This document shows, piece after piece, positions 8,982-17,402 of a stretch of 64,000 nucleotides of DNA (positions are counted from its first letter, which is position 1; each line of letters starts with the position of its first letter). Location of the stretch: assembly GCA_036495715.1 (NCBI GenBank), contig DASXML010000025.1, forward strand, positions 1-64,000, given 5' to 3'. The notes below the pieces were generated by a model that saw only the letters and a program-made list of their open reading frames with translations, made no database searches and was not told the DNA's origin. The DNA comes from Scandinavium sp036495715 (GTDB lineage: Bacteria > Pseudomonadota > Gammaproteobacteria > Enterobacterales > Enterobacteriaceae). Made by a program: the position numbers and the translations under genes.

Positions 8982-9506
8982 TTAGTTGTAAATAATGGTG
9001 AAGTTGCTGGTCGCATTCGCCGGTCCTGCAGACACGGTAGCTGCTGTAGCATAATAACGAGCCACGAAATCCAGACTGTTATCCCCTTCTACAAGCGGAT
9101 AATCTGAAGATGCAGTATGAAGTGGCACAACAACGTTCTGATTATCCACCAACTGAATTCCCACGCCTTGTGCCACGCCAGCTTCATTAGTTAATGCAAG
9201 AATGCTGCTAACATTACTGTCAGCGGTTCCGTCAAATTTCACTGATGCGGTCGTCGCGTTTATTGGGCAGTCCGTCAGTGAGATAGTGAATTTTGTTGGC
9301 GCAGCTGTAGAGCCAGCACCACTGAATGCTGTACTGGAAACACTACCCAACGTCACATTCAGCGGATTACTTACGTTATTGACAACCGTACAGGCACTAT
9401 CGGTAATAGACCCAATAAAGTTTATTTTCCCGTCATCCGAAAATGCAGAGAATGTAGTGATTGCTGAAGCTGTGATTAACGAAATCACGATATTTAACTT
9501 TTTCAT
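8982..9506 (-). CDS. Major fimbrial subunit (type 1 pilin family)
   Basis: A 174-residue pilin with signal peptide MKKLNIVISLITASAITTFSAFS. The mature part has the features of type 1 pilins: GKINFIGSITDSACTV with the first cysteine, a second cysteine at LTDCPINATTASVKFDG, VGIQLVDNQNVVVPL, and a C-terminal donor-strand region ending SNFTIIYN with the penultimate tyrosine. First gene of the fimbrial operon, so it is expected to be the most abundant product. I start at the Met-Lys-Lys codon rather than the Met three codons upstream because it gives a standard signal peptide. Confidence 0.9.
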   Translation of the reverse strand: MKKLNIVISLITASAITTFSAFSDDGKINFIGSITDSACTVVNNVSNPLNVTLGSVSSTAFSGAGSTAAPTKFTISLTDCPINATTASVKFDGTADSNVSSILALTNEAGVAQGVGIQLVDNQNVVVPLHTASSDYPLVEGDNSLDFVARYYATAATVSAGPANATSNFTIIYN

Positions 9507-9549
9507 ATAGTCCAATTTTCCAAATTATAACGATGTGTTACTACGTAGT

Positions 9550-9574
9550 GAATGAAGTGAAGCATCACTCATTC
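9550..9574. promoter_or_regulatory. Bulged inverted repeat upstream of the pilin gene
   Basis: GAATGA-A-GTGA pairs with TCACTCATTC around a short loop AGCA: a 10-bp inverted repeat with one bulged A, 44 bp upstream of the pilin start. It lies between the regulator gene ending at 9693 and the pilin, so it could be an operator for the neighbouring regulators or a stem-loop ending the regulator transcript. There is no T-run on the minus strand. No invertible-switch repeats were noticed around the promoter. Confidence 0.4.
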
Positions 9575-9692
9575 ATGTGATGTGAATATCCAATTCGGCC
9601 CTGAAGAAAGAATGTATTTTCATTAACAGCTACAATTCATCGAAGCATGCATGGAAATAAATGCTATTTAATAACCGATAGCTATAACGTAA

Positions 9693-10247
9693 TCAGATAA
9701 AAAATAGATTTTTGTAAACCAAGCCATAAATGACGATTGAACATCCTCTTACAGGGTCAAGGCCTAGCTTCTCTAGCGCCCGTGTTTTTAATCTGTATAT
9801 CGATTTCAACGGTAGATTTAATTCGTCAGAAATGGTTTTATAGGGTTTACCAATGAGCACATTGTTAAGAATGGTAAACTCTCTCAGATTAATAATACCA
9901 TTGGCATTATCACGACACCTGACGATGAAATTATTATTCAGCAATCTTCGGAATGCTTGTAAATGAATTCGCATAGAAATGATGCATGTTTTCGACATCT
10001 TACTTATGTAATTCGAGTCAAGGCCATTACAGAAATAAAAAACACGTGCGTTTTCTCTGTTGGCAATTTTCATGACTCTTCTTGATAAATTATGATTATT
10101 TGTTGCTAAAAAAATGACATCACCGCTTTTGAATTCAATATTTGCGTCATCCGTTGCAGGCGAAATGTGCATATCCAGATGCTCTTTCTTTAACTGAAGC
10201 TGAATACCCAGTGCTAAAAAATAATTTTCCGTAATGATATGTATCAT
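9693..10247 (-). CDS. LuxR-type helix-turn-helix regulator of fimbrial cluster
   Basis: A 184-residue protein whose C-terminal part (about 118-172) is a GerE/LuxR-type HTH: LREFTILNNVLIGKPYKTIS, then ELNLPLKSIYRLKTRALEKL. The N-terminal about 110 residues resemble a degenerate receiver-like fold (MIHIITENYFLALGIQLQL) but lack the Asp/Lys residues of a true phospho-receiver. Its start overlaps the stop of the winged-helix gene upstream by four bases (ATGA), so the two are translationally coupled. Position and orientation suggest control of the pilin operon immediately downstream. Base composition is AT-rich, as for the cluster. Confidence 0.75.
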   Translation of the reverse strand: MIHIITENYFLALGIQLQLKKEHLDMHISPATDDANIEFKSGDVIFLATNNHNLSRRVMKIANRENARVFYFCNGLDSNYISKMSKTCIISMRIHLQAFRRLLNNNFIVRCRDNANGIINLREFTILNNVLIGKPYKTISDELNLPLKSIYRLKTRALEKLGLDPVRGCSIVIYGLVYKNLFFI

Positions 10248-10639
10248 TCACACATGTTCTCTTCACTGATGACATAGAGCTTACGAATCATATTCTCTTT
10301 TAAGTAGTAGCCTTTACTCTCGACCTTCATAATGAACTGGTCCGGCACACCTACCATATTGAGTTTGATTTTTAACTGCTGCATCACGTGCCATAATCGC
10401 GGACCGGATGAACTTAGTCCATAAGCATCCCATACACCCGAAAGGATATTTTTAGTGGGTGTAATTGAACCATTAGCATTTTCCAGAAGAAACAACACTA
10501 ATCTGAGCATCGTTTCTCTCAAGGTAACACATTCAACAGACTTGCTATTATTCTTTGAATTCACATTGAAGATACGCTTGCCGCTGATGTCCACATACAC
10601 ATCATCGCCGATGCAGTAGCCAAATAATGTTTTATCCAT
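10244..10639 (-). CDS. Small winged-helix (OmpR/CadC-type) DNA-binding protein
   Basis: A 131-residue protein made almost entirely of one winged-helix domain of the Trans_reg_C type. It has a short N-terminal beta sheet (FGYCIGDDVYVDISGKRIFN), LRETMLRLVLFLLENANGSI as the first helix, a recognition region (SSSGPRLWHVMQQLKIKLN), and a wing hairpin ending KVESKGYYLK. Unlike CadC or ToxR it has no membrane segment or periplasmic domain. It is coupled by ATGA overlap to the LuxR-type gene. It probably regulates the fimbrial genes; the signal is unknown. Confidence 0.7.
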   Translation of the reverse strand: MDKTLFGYCIGDDVYVDISGKRIFNVNSKNNSKSVECVTLRETMLRLVLFLLENANGSITPTKNILSGVWDAYGLSSSGPRLWHVMQQLKIKLNMVGVPDQFIMKVESKGYYLKENMIRKLYVISEENMCE

Positions 10640-11345
10640 AATGAAATGACCTCCGTGAATAACACGATAAGATTTGTCTTAATGCAGCGTCCTTGTCCCT
10701 ACACTCTATGTTTGTATGCTTGCGCTATGCAACACTTCGAAATGCGAATGCATTAATATCGCAAACTTTGAAAGTGAAAGCTTAAGGCGTCAAAAAACAC
10801 AACAATGGCAGTGAAAAAAACTACATATTGCGTTTTTTTGCTTTCAGGTCCTACTTAAAATCCAAAAATAAACAATCAAAGGAAATCACTTTATTTCTTT
10901 TATTATCAAGATGATTACGCTGCATAATGGCATCGTTTAATGACGTTATTTTCACATTGATAACAAGTCATCACATTTCACAACAATGAGGAAAATCTAT
11001 AATCTATTGAATCTGATTGACTTATACCGTGTGCGCTTTCGATGACTGCATATTATCTGACCAACCCTGCATCCGAAAGTAAAATAGTTGTAATAAGACT
11101 ATGAAGTGGATTAAGACTTTTCACGCATGGTGTGCTTTCTCTGACGAAGACTCATAAGCACACAAGCGGATTTAATTGACATTTTTTCCTTGTTTAATAA
11201 TGGTTTAATTCTTATTAAGAAATTATTCTAAGGCGGCAATTCTTAGTGATTTGTCTCCAAAACAAAAAATCCACATCCCCATTGAACTGCTATACTTAAG
11301 GCCATGAATACCCTTATTATTTATGCTCTTAACAGGTAGAGTCTT
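10640..11345. promoter_or_regulatory. 706-bp AT-rich divergent regulatory region
   Basis: This non-coding stretch separates the two leftward regulators from the rightward ToxR-like gene, so it must hold both promoters. It is strongly AT-rich, as expected of H-NS-silenced horizontally acquired DNA. A 13-bp palindrome TTCTTA-T-TAAGAA lies at 11209-11221, followed by the related motif ATTCTAAG / TTCTTAG at 11224-11246. These are reasonable operator candidates. I see no RNA gene or reading frame worth calling. Confidence 0.5.
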
Positions 11346-12206
11346 ATGGCTATACGCTATCTTCTTAATGAAACGATTGAATTCATCCCTGACACACGAT
11401 TACTGCGCTCACTTAAGCCAAACAGCCCACCGGTATCCCTTAACGGCCCATCCAGTCGTTGCCTGGAACTGTTACTTGAACGTCGCTATGAGCTCGTCAC
11501 ACATCAACAGTTTTATGACGAAGTTTGGGGTGATGAAGGACGAAACGTACCCGCAAATACGCTTTATCAAAACATTGCGCTACTGAGGAAGGCGTTGAAG
11601 CTTGCAGGTAACGAAAGTGATGAGATGATTATTACCCTTTCGCGAAAAGGGTTTATGTTCAATGAAGCATTCAGCGTCATTGAATCTACAGTTGAACATA
11701 TTGATGGCGAACAGATTCAAACGCCTATTGAAGAAGATATAGCCCCCGTGACGACGTCGTTCTCTGAGGTAAATGCGCTGAGCGTTGATCCTTCAGTAAG
11801 TGTTGCCACCATGAGCATGCCAACAGCGGAACCACTAGATAGTTCACATAAAAAAATGTTAACGCAACTTTTCATCATTCTTATCGTTCTGCTGTTATCC
11901 GCTTTACTCGGTTGGTATTTATCCATAAGTACGCTTTTTTCTGTATCACCCTACTTTGATAAATATACAACCGTAAGAACGCAAGGTGAGTGTACAGTCT
12001 ATTCTGAAAAAGGTGCATCAAGCCCTCCCTCTACCGAGATAAAAATACCCGACAACATCAATTGCAAGGAAACACCTTATCTTTATGCCCGACATTCCCG
12101 TTTTAGCGTTACCGGTAGTATTATTGCCTGTGAAAGCCCGTTCGCTAAAAACTCGGCCCCTTTATGTGTGGCTTACTTCACTGTAGAGAGTAATAAAAAT
12201 GATTAA
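11346..12206 (+). CDS. ToxR/CadC-like membrane-anchored transcriptional regulator
   Basis: A 286-residue protein with an N-terminal winged helix (residues about 1-105: CLELLLERRYELVTHQQFYD, then TLYQNIALLRKALKLAGNES and a wing ending RKGFMFNEAF). A low-complexity acidic/Ser-Thr linker (about 110-165) follows, then a single membrane segment near 175-195 (LFIILIVLLLSALLGWYLSI). The short periplasmic tail of about 90 residues contains three or four cysteines (GECTVYSEKG, NCKETPY, IACESPFAKNSAPLC). That is the plan of ToxR and CadC: DNA binding in the cytoplasm, sensing in the periplasm. The gene overlaps the next gene by eight bases. Confidence 0.82.
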   Translation: MAIRYLLNETIEFIPDTRLLRSLKPNSPPVSLNGPSSRCLELLLERRYELVTHQQFYDEVWGDEGRNVPANTLYQNIALLRKALKLAGNESDEMIITLSRKGFMFNEAFSVIESTVEHIDGEQIQTPIEEDIAPVTTSFSEVNALSVDPSVSVATMSMPTAEPLDSSHKKMLTQLFIILIVLLLSALLGWYLSISTLFSVSPYFDKYTTVRTQGECTVYSEKGASSPPSTEIKIPDNINCKETPYLYARHSRFSVTGSIIACESPFAKNSAPLCVAYFTVESNKND

Positions 12207-12666
12207 GCCGACGCATATGATCCTCCTGTTCGTTATGGCTATATTATGTACGAGCCTCATTTACATCATCAGTGAAAATTATCAGGCCAAACATTTTTCC
12301 TGTAACTCCGAATCTGTGTTGAAGGGTGATCAACATAGCACAGCTGTCAGTATTAAATTTATTTTTGACGGCACGCAAGGGGGAACAATAATCGAAGGTG
12401 TTAACCATGATTCGAAAGGTGTGGTACATCCCTTCCGTCGGCACACAACATTTCGTTTCACACGCTCGGGCGATGAATATACGCTAACCACACAGTCTGC
12501 AACATCACTTGCAGGCGATACCTCGGACGAAAAGCTGGTTGTCCTGTCCTTCCCTTCTTTTTTTATATCAGAAGGCCATACCGTCCGTCTGACCCGATAT
12601 AACCAGGGTGACGGTGGATATGTTTTTATGAACGGTGAAACGCTGATGAGCTATTGTAAGCGTTAA
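12199..12666 (+). CDS. Small membrane-anchored partner of the ToxR-like regulator
   Basis: A 155-residue protein with one N-terminal hydrophobic segment (about residues 6-24, MILLFVMAILCTSLIYII) and a periplasmic domain rich in beta-strand-like sequence (VSIKFIFDGTQGGTIIEGVN; TFRFTRSGDEYTLTT; GGYVFMNGETLMSYCKR). Two cysteines, near residues 35 and 153, could form a disulphide. I do not recognise a family with confidence. Its overlap with a ToxR-like gene and its size and topology resemble ToxS, the periplasmic effector of ToxR; that analogy is inference. Confidence 0.6.
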   Translation: MIKPTHMILLFVMAILCTSLIYIISENYQAKHFSCNSESVLKGDQHSTAVSIKFIFDGTQGGTIIEGVNHDSKGVVHPFRRHTTFRFTRSGDEYTLTTQSATSLAGDTSDEKLVVLSFPSFFISEGHTVRLTRYNQGDGGYVFMNGETLMSYCKR

Positions 12667-12667
12667 A

Positions 12668-12698
12668 AAAAAGGCGATGATAAAATCATCGCCTTTTT
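12668..12698. terminator. Bidirectional Rho-independent terminator
   Basis: GGCGATGAT / ATCATCGCC (12673-12681 and 12685-12693) with a 3-nt loop, flanked by A8 on the left and T5 on the right, so it can end transcription from both sides. It follows the ToxS-like gene directly and also lies downstream of the leftward VF530 gene. Confidence 0.9.
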
Positions 12699-12728
12699 AT
12701 ACTATCGCTTGAGATTGCGGCATTCACA

Positions 12729-13022
12729 TTAATCCTGTTCTTTCTTTCCCTGCCAGTTGGCCCAGGGATTTTCTGCTCCGGCATCAACTTTAATTTCATC
12801 TTGCTCATGCAGAGATTCAATATAAAGATCTTCGACTTCCTTACGCGCCCACGGTGTGCGGCGCAGGAATTTGAGGCTCGATTTGATACTTGGGTCACTT
12901 TTAAAGCAGTTGATATTGATGCGTTTCGCAAGCTCGGCCCAGCCGTATCTGTCCACCAGCGTGTTCAGTAATGCTTCGAGCGTAATGCCGTGTAAGGGAT
13001 CTTTTGAGGGCTGAGTGGTCAT
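12729..13022 (-). CDS. VF530-family small DNA-binding protein (DUF2132)
   Basis: A 97-residue protein with the VF530 core: PLHGITLEALLNTLVDRYGW, INCFKSDPSIKSSLKFLRRT, PWARKEVEDLYI. A Vibrio fischeri member has a solved structure and the family is described as DNA-binding, but its cellular role is unclear. The frame is open to 13133; the ATG at 13022 is preferred because the conserved family sequence begins right after it (MTTQPSKDPLHG). It lies 112 bp downstream of the second EF-G gene on the same strand, so the two may be cotranscribed. Confidence 0.8.
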   Translation of the reverse strand: MTTQPSKDPLHGITLEALLNTLVDRYGWAELAKRININCFKSDPSIKSSLKFLRRTPWARKEVEDLYIESLHEQDEIKVDAGAENPWANWQGKKEQD

Positions 13023-13134
13023 GGTTTTTCCTGCGAGACATAAAAGATTGCGCACACCATACTGATTCAAAAAGCCATGCGCAATAAAATAGCGGCAACG
13101 TCCATAGAGAAAGCTGCCGCTGTATGACTGCAAT

Positions 13135-15237
13135 TTACGCTTTGCCGCGTTTGGCGATTATCTCATCGGCCACGTTACGCGGTGCTTCGGCATAGTGATG
13201 AAACTCCATACTGTACGTTGCACGGCCCTGCGACATCGACCGTAGCGTGGTGGAGTAGCCGAACATCTCGGCCAGCGGCACATCAGCGCGGATTATCTGA
13301 CTGCCAAACCGCTCTTCCATGCCCTGCACCATCCCGCGACGGGAAGACAAATCGCCCATGATGTTCCCGGCGTAATCTTCCGGCGTTTCCACTTCGACGT
13401 GCATCACCGGTTCAAGGATAACCGGGCTCGCCCTGCGAGCGCCCTCCTTAAAGCCAAAGATAGCCGCCATACGGAACGCCATTTCCGACGAGTCGACGTC
13501 ATGATAAGAACCGAACGTCAGTGTTGCCTTCACGTCAACCACCGGATACCCCGCCAGCACACCACTGTTGATGGCTTCACGTAAGCCTTTTTCCACTGAC
13601 GGAATAAACTCACGCGGCACCACGCCGCCTTTGGTTGCATCTTCAAATCTAAAGCCGCTACCCGGCTCAAGCGGATCGAGTGACAGCACGACATGACCGT
13701 ATTGCCCTTTGCCGCCGGACTGGCGCACAAATTTGCCTTCAATGTCCTTAACCGCTTTGCGGATCGTTTCCCGATACGTCACCTGAGGGCGTCCAATATT
13801 GGCTTCCACGCCAAACTCGCGTTTCATGCGGTCGACGATGATGTCCAGATGCAGTTCCCCCATCCCCGAAATAATCGTCTGGCCAGATTCTTCATCAGTA
13901 TGTAAACGGAACGACGGATCTTCCGACGCCAGGCGCTGGAGTGCGATGCCCATTTTTTCTTGATCGGCTTTCGTCTTCGGCTCGATGGCGAGCGAAATAA
14001 CCGGTTCTGGAAACTCCATGCGTTCCAGCGTAATCACGTGATTCGGGTCGCTGAGCGTATCGCCGGTCGTGACATCTTTCAGCCCGACGCAGGCGGCAAT
14101 ATCCCCGGCGCGCAGCTCGTCGACCTCGTGCCTGTCGTTGGCATGCATCAGCACAATACGCCCGATACGCTCTTTCTTGCCTTTTACCGGGTTATAAACG
14201 GCATCACCTTTCCTTAATATGCCCGAATACACACGGATAAAGGTCAGTTGGCCCACATACGGGTCGGTCATCAGCTTAAATGCCAGCGCCGAGAACGGTT
14301 CATCATCACTGGGGTGACGTTCCGCTGGTTGGCCTTTTTCATCCACGCCGTCAATCGCCGGGATATCCAGCGGCGATGGCATAAAATCCACCACCGCATC
14401 GAGCATCCGCTGCACACCTTTATTCTTAAAAGCGCTGCCGCACAGCATTGGCTGGATTTCACCAGCAACGGTCCTTATGCGTAGCCCTGCGATGATGTCA
14501 CTTTCGTCGAGATCGCCCGTTTCCAGATATTTATCCATGAGCGATTCACTGGCTTCGGCGGCGGCCGACACCATCTTCTCACGCCATTGCTGCGCTGTTT
14601 CCAGCAACTCAGCAGGCACCGGGCCATAGCTAAAGGTCATGCCCTGAGTCTCGTCGTCCCAGTGGATCGCCCGCATTTTAATGAGATCGATCACGCCGGA
14701 AAAATGTTCTTCTGCGCCGACCGGGATCACGACAGGCACCGGGTTCGCTTTCAGACGGTCTTTCATCATCTGCACGACACGGAAGAAATCCGCACCGGGT
14801 CGGTCCATTTTGTTGACGAAGGCCAGCCGTGGGACGCGATATTTGTTCGCCTGCCGCCATACGGTTTCCGACTGCGGCTGCACGCCGCCAACGGAGTCAT
14901 ACACCATGACTGCGCCGTCGAGCACACGCATTGAGCGCTCCACTTCTATCGTGAAATCCACGTGGCCCGGGGTGTCGATGATGTTTATCCGATGCGGCTC
15001 AACGTTTCTGTCCATTCCGGACCAGAACGTGCTGACGGCAGCAGACGTAATGGTTATCCCGCGTTCCTGCTCCTGAGCCATCCAGTCGGTCGTTGCCGCG
15101 CCATCGTGTACTTCACCCATTTTGTGGCTCAATCCGGTGTAAAACAGGATGCGCTCGGTGGTGGTGGTTTTACCGGCATCGATATGCGCGGAGATACCGA
15201 TGTTGCGATAACGTTCGAGGGGGATGGGTCGAGGCAT
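13135..15237 (-). CDS. fusA2: Second elongation factor G (EF-G paralogue)
   Basis: A complete 700-residue EF-G, a GTPase that drives ribosomal translocation and, with RRF, ribosome recycling. All parts are present: G1 AHIDAGKT (17-24), G3 DTPGHVDF, G4 NKMD, domain III/V elements, and the domain IV regions SGGKGQYGHV and GSYHDVDSSEMAF. The housekeeping fusA sits in the str operon between rpsG and tufA; none of those genes is here, so this is an additional copy. It is transcribed divergently from an ArsR-family regulator with a palindromic operator between them, which suggests conditional expression. Possible roles are a stress-specific or drug-tolerant EF-G; no data in the sequence decide. Confidence 0.93.
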   Translation of the reverse strand: MPRPIPLERYRNIGISAHIDAGKTTTTERILFYTGLSHKMGEVHDGAATTDWMAQEQERGITITSAAVSTFWSGMDRNVEPHRINIIDTPGHVDFTIEVERSMRVLDGAVMVYDSVGGVQPQSETVWRQANKYRVPRLAFVNKMDRPGADFFRVVQMMKDRLKANPVPVVIPVGAEEHFSGVIDLIKMRAIHWDDETQGMTFSYGPVPAELLETAQQWREKMVSAAAEASESLMDKYLETGDLDESDIIAGLRIRTVAGEIQPMLCGSAFKNKGVQRMLDAVVDFMPSPLDIPAIDGVDEKGQPAERHPSDDEPFSALAFKLMTDPYVGQLTFIRVYSGILRKGDAVYNPVKGKKERIGRIVLMHANDRHEVDELRAGDIAACVGLKDVTTGDTLSDPNHVITLERMEFPEPVISLAIEPKTKADQEKMGIALQRLASEDPSFRLHTDEESGQTIISGMGELHLDIIVDRMKREFGVEANIGRPQVTYRETIRKAVKDIEGKFVRQSGGKGQYGHVVLSLDPLEPGSGFRFEDATKGGVVPREFIPSVEKGLREAINSGVLAGYPVVDVKATLTFGSYHDVDSSEMAFRMAAIFGFKEGARRASPVILEPVMHVEVETPEDYAGNIMGDLSSRRGMVQGMEERFGSQIIRADVPLAEMFGYSTTLRSMSQGRATYSMEFHHYAEAPRNVADEIIAKRGKA

Positions 15238-15309
15238 GATGCGTCCTTAAGTCAGTTGACTTTCAGTAAGCGGCCGGAAGTAGCCGCTCTTCATTTAACG
15301 GCATTCATA

Positions 15310-15341
15310 ATAGTACAACTGTACGAGTATATTCGTACTAT
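15310..15341. promoter_or_regulatory. Nested palindromic operator between fusA2 and arsR
   Basis: GTACGA-GTATAT-TCGTAC (15321-15338) lies inside a wider inverted repeat ATAGTAC / GTACTAT (15310-15316 and 15335-15341). A TATAAT hexamer follows at 15341-15346 on the plus strand, suitable as the -10 box for arsR. Position and symmetry are those of an ArsR-family operator able to control both divergent genes. Confidence 0.65.
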
Positions 15342-15447
15342 ATAATCTATCGTAGCTATCGGTGAAACGATGGCTTAGTGCGTGGCTTTCAGAAAAGGCA
15401 TTCGGTATATTACCGCTCACCCGCGCCCGTGCAGACACAGGAACAGT

Positions 15448-15756
15448 ATGATCGCCAATCACCCAGAACGTGAACACATTCGCCTTGAAAATGTCCTTTT
15501 TGCATTGGGGAATGCGCTGCGTCTGGAGATAGTGAAAACCCTGGCTGACGGTTGCGAATTAAGCTGTGGTGCGTTACGCCAGGATGTGGCGAAGTCCACC
15601 ATGACCCATCACTGGCGCGTGTTGCGCGACAGCGGGGTGATTTGGCAACGTCCGCAGGGAAGAGAAAATATGATTTCACTGCGCCGGGAGGATTTAGATG
15701 CTCGCTTCCCGGGGCTGCTGGATACGCTGTTACTGGCAATTCAGCGTAGCCCGTAG
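15448..15756 (+). CDS. ArsR-family winged-helix repressor
   Basis: A 102-residue ArsR/SmtB-type regulator. The HTH region reads FALGNALRLEIVKTLADG, then RQDVAKSTMTHHWRVLRDSG with the recognition helix, and a wing RPQGRENMISLRREDLD. Two cysteines (C36 and C40, in GCELSCGAL) sit at the start of the region corresponding to the alpha-3 helix, where several ArsR members bind metals or sense thiol oxidation. The frame is open from 15382, but the ATG at 15448 has GGAACAG upstream and yields the usual length. It probably represses itself and fusA2. Confidence 0.85.
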   Translation: MIANHPEREHIRLENVLFALGNALRLEIVKTLADGCELSCGALRQDVAKSTMTHHWRVLRDSGVIWQRPQGRENMISLRREDLDARFPGLLDTLLLAIQRSP

Positions 15757-15762
15757 TCGCTC

Positions 15763-15814
15763 CACCCCATTTTGTATCCTTCGGCGAGAAATAATTCGCT
15801 AAAGCAATGGGGTG
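15763..15814. terminator. Long inverted repeat downstream of arsR
   Basis: CACCCCATT (15763-15771) pairs with AATGGGGTG (15806-15814), with an inner GCGA/TCGC stem. It lies between the stop of arsR and the stop of the convergent gene at 15831. There is no T-run, so it is either a weak terminator or an mRNA 3'-end stabiliser. Confidence 0.4.
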
Positions 15815-15830
15815 TCAGCGGCTGATGTGA

Positions 15831-16124
15831 TTAATTAGCATTTCCAAGGCGGCGTGCGCGTTCCAGACGTGAAAGTGCGGCGTCATCTCCCGCGTCTTTC
15901 AGTACGAAATATTCCGGATCGTTAATGCGTTCTACCTGATGCGCGAGTTCGGTCAATTGTTGTTTCACAACTGTGAGCTCTTTGGTCAGCTTTTCGTTTT
16001 CGTGCAGCAAATCTTGCGTCTGATGCCGAAGCTCAAGAATATGCTTACCGGCTGCGGGAAAGCGGTTAATTTCCTGCCAAACGGCCATGACAAGCGCGAA
16101 AAGCGCGATGACGACTGTGGTCAT
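15831..16124 (-). CDS. Small membrane-anchored coiled-coil protein, unknown
   Basis: A 97-residue protein with an N-terminal hydrophobic segment (about residues 2-16, TTVVIALFALVMAVW). A likely coiled coil runs from about 30 to 68, rich in Leu, Glu, Lys and Gln with heptad-like spacing (LLHENEKLTKELTVVKQQLT), followed by a charged tail. I do not recognise the family. A good ribosome site (AAGGAATAA) precedes the start. It stands alone between arsR and the porin gene. Confidence 0.65.
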   Translation of the reverse strand: MTTVVIALFALVMAVWQEINRFPAAGKHILELRHQTQDLLHENEKLTKELTVVKQQLTELAHQVERINDPEYFVLKDAGDDAALSRLERARRLGNAN

Positions 16125-16207
16125 AAGTTATTCCTTTTCTTATTTTACCCATCTCTTGATCTGTTCCAGTCTTCAAACTTCCGTCGATAAGACTGCGTTT
16201 TTGTTGT

Positions 16208-16247
16208 AAATGACCAGACTCAGGCATCCGTCTGAATCTGGTCATTT
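16208..16247. other. Strong 16-bp hairpin downstream of the porin gene
   Basis: AAATGACCAGA-CTCAG pairs with CTGAA-TCTGGTCATTT, with one mismatch and an 8-nt loop, 54 bp after the porin stop. Neither side has a T-run. It may end or protect the 3' end of the porin mRNA. Confidence 0.5.
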
Positions 16248-16301
16248 AAGGTTCAATGATAACGATGTATCACCGTTATTCAATAAAACCCAATTCGGTC
16301 A

Positions 16302-17402
16302 TTAGAACTGATAAACCATGCCGACACCCACGACGTTATCCGTGTTGATGCCAGAAGCCTTCTCGTTATAGAAGTCATCGTCACCATCCAGCAGGTTGAT
16401 TTTATAATCAACGTACGCGGACATATTTTTGTTGAAGTAGTAATAAGTCCCCAGGTCGATGTATTTAACCAGGTCTTTATCACTATATGCGCCCAGGTCT
16501 TTACCTTTAGACTGCAGATAAGCAATAGACGGACGCAGGCCGAAATCGAACTGATACTGTGCAACCATTTCGATGTTCTGCGTTTTGTTCGCAATATAGC
16601 CATTGCCGAACGGCGTCATATTACGGGTTTCAGCATACATGGCCGCCAGATAAACATTGTTGGCGTCGTATTTCAAACCGGTAGTCCATGCTTCTGCTTT
16701 ATCACCCAATGCAGACGAGTAATCGCTTTGCTGAGTTGTACGATCAGAACTGGAATACGCGGCACCCGCGCTGAAGCCTTCCGCAAACTCGTAAGTGGTA
16801 GAAATACCGAATCCATCGCCGTTCGCTTTGGTGAACTCACGGGAGTTATAAGTCCCTTCGCCCATGTGATCATCATTTGCACCCTGATACTGCAGAGCGA
16901 AATTCAGACCGTCGACCAGACCAAAGAAATCGCTGTTACGGTAAGTCGCAACACCGTTTGCACGGCCAGTCATAAAGTTATCGGAGTAGGTATATGAATC
17001 GCCGCCAAATACGGGCAGAACATCGGTCCAGGCTTCTACATCGTAGAGAACGCCGTAGTTACGACCATAATCAAATGAACCGTAGTTGCCGAATTTTAGA
17101 CCTGCAAATCCAAGACGCGTCCACGCCTGGTTGCCTGACGTTTCGGTGTTGTTCGCCTGAACGTTGTATTCCCACTGGCCGTATCCGGTCAGTTGGTCAT
17201 TGATCTGCGTTTCGCCTTTGAAGCCCAGACGAATATAGGTTGCATCACCATCCTGACTTGCCGCGTCAGAAAAAGTATGGCGCGCGTCAACTTTCCCGTA
17301 GAGGTCGAGTTTGTTCCCGTCCTTGTTATAAATTTCAGCCGCGTGAGAAACGCCAACAGCTAATAAAGCAGGAATCACCAATGCCAGTGCTTTAATTTTC
17401 AC
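16302..17402 (-). CDS. General outer-membrane porin, OmpN/OmpS2-type
   Basis: A 366-residue trimeric porin of the OmpC/OmpF/PhoE/OmpN superfamily. Signal peptide 1-21 (MKIKALALVIPALLAVGVSHA). The mature N-terminus AEIYNKDGNKLDLYGKVDA, the L3 constriction-loop region VFGGDSYTYSDNFMTGRANG, and the C-terminal GVGMVYQF with terminal phenylalanine for barrel assembly are all present. Sequence looks nearest to OmpN by memory of that protein, but the exact orthologue needs a tree. An AT-rich region of about 0.5 kb upstream is typical of OmpR/H-NS-controlled porins. It is not next to ydbK/nifJ as ompN is in E. coli. Confidence 0.9.
   Translation of the reverse strand: MKIKALALVIPALLAVGVSHAAEIYNKDGNKLDLYGKVDARHTFSDAASQDGDATYIRLGFKGETQINDQLTGYGQWEYNVQANNTETSGNQAWTRLGFAGLKFGNYGSFDYGRNYGVLYDVEAWTDVLPVFGGDSYTYSDNFMTGRANGVATYRNSDFFGLVDGLNFALQYQGANDDHMGEGTYNSREFTKANGDGFGISTTYEFAEGFSAGAAYSSSDRTTQQSDYSSALGDKAEAWTTGLKYDANNVYLAAMYAETRNMTPFGNGYIANKTQNIEMVAQYQFDFGLRPSIAYLQSKGKDLGAYSDKDLVKYIDLGTYYYFNKNMSAYVDYKINLLDGDDDFYNEKASGINTDNVVGVGMVYQF

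Noticed and set aside
9507..9692. Possible invertible (fimS-like) phase switch upstream of the pilin
   Set aside because: Only a single short bulged repeat is present; no pair of distant inverted repeats and no recombinase gene nearby.
16208..16247. Porin-downstream hairpin as a Rho-independent terminator
   Set aside because: The stem is strong but no T-run follows on either strand, so I list it only as a hairpin.
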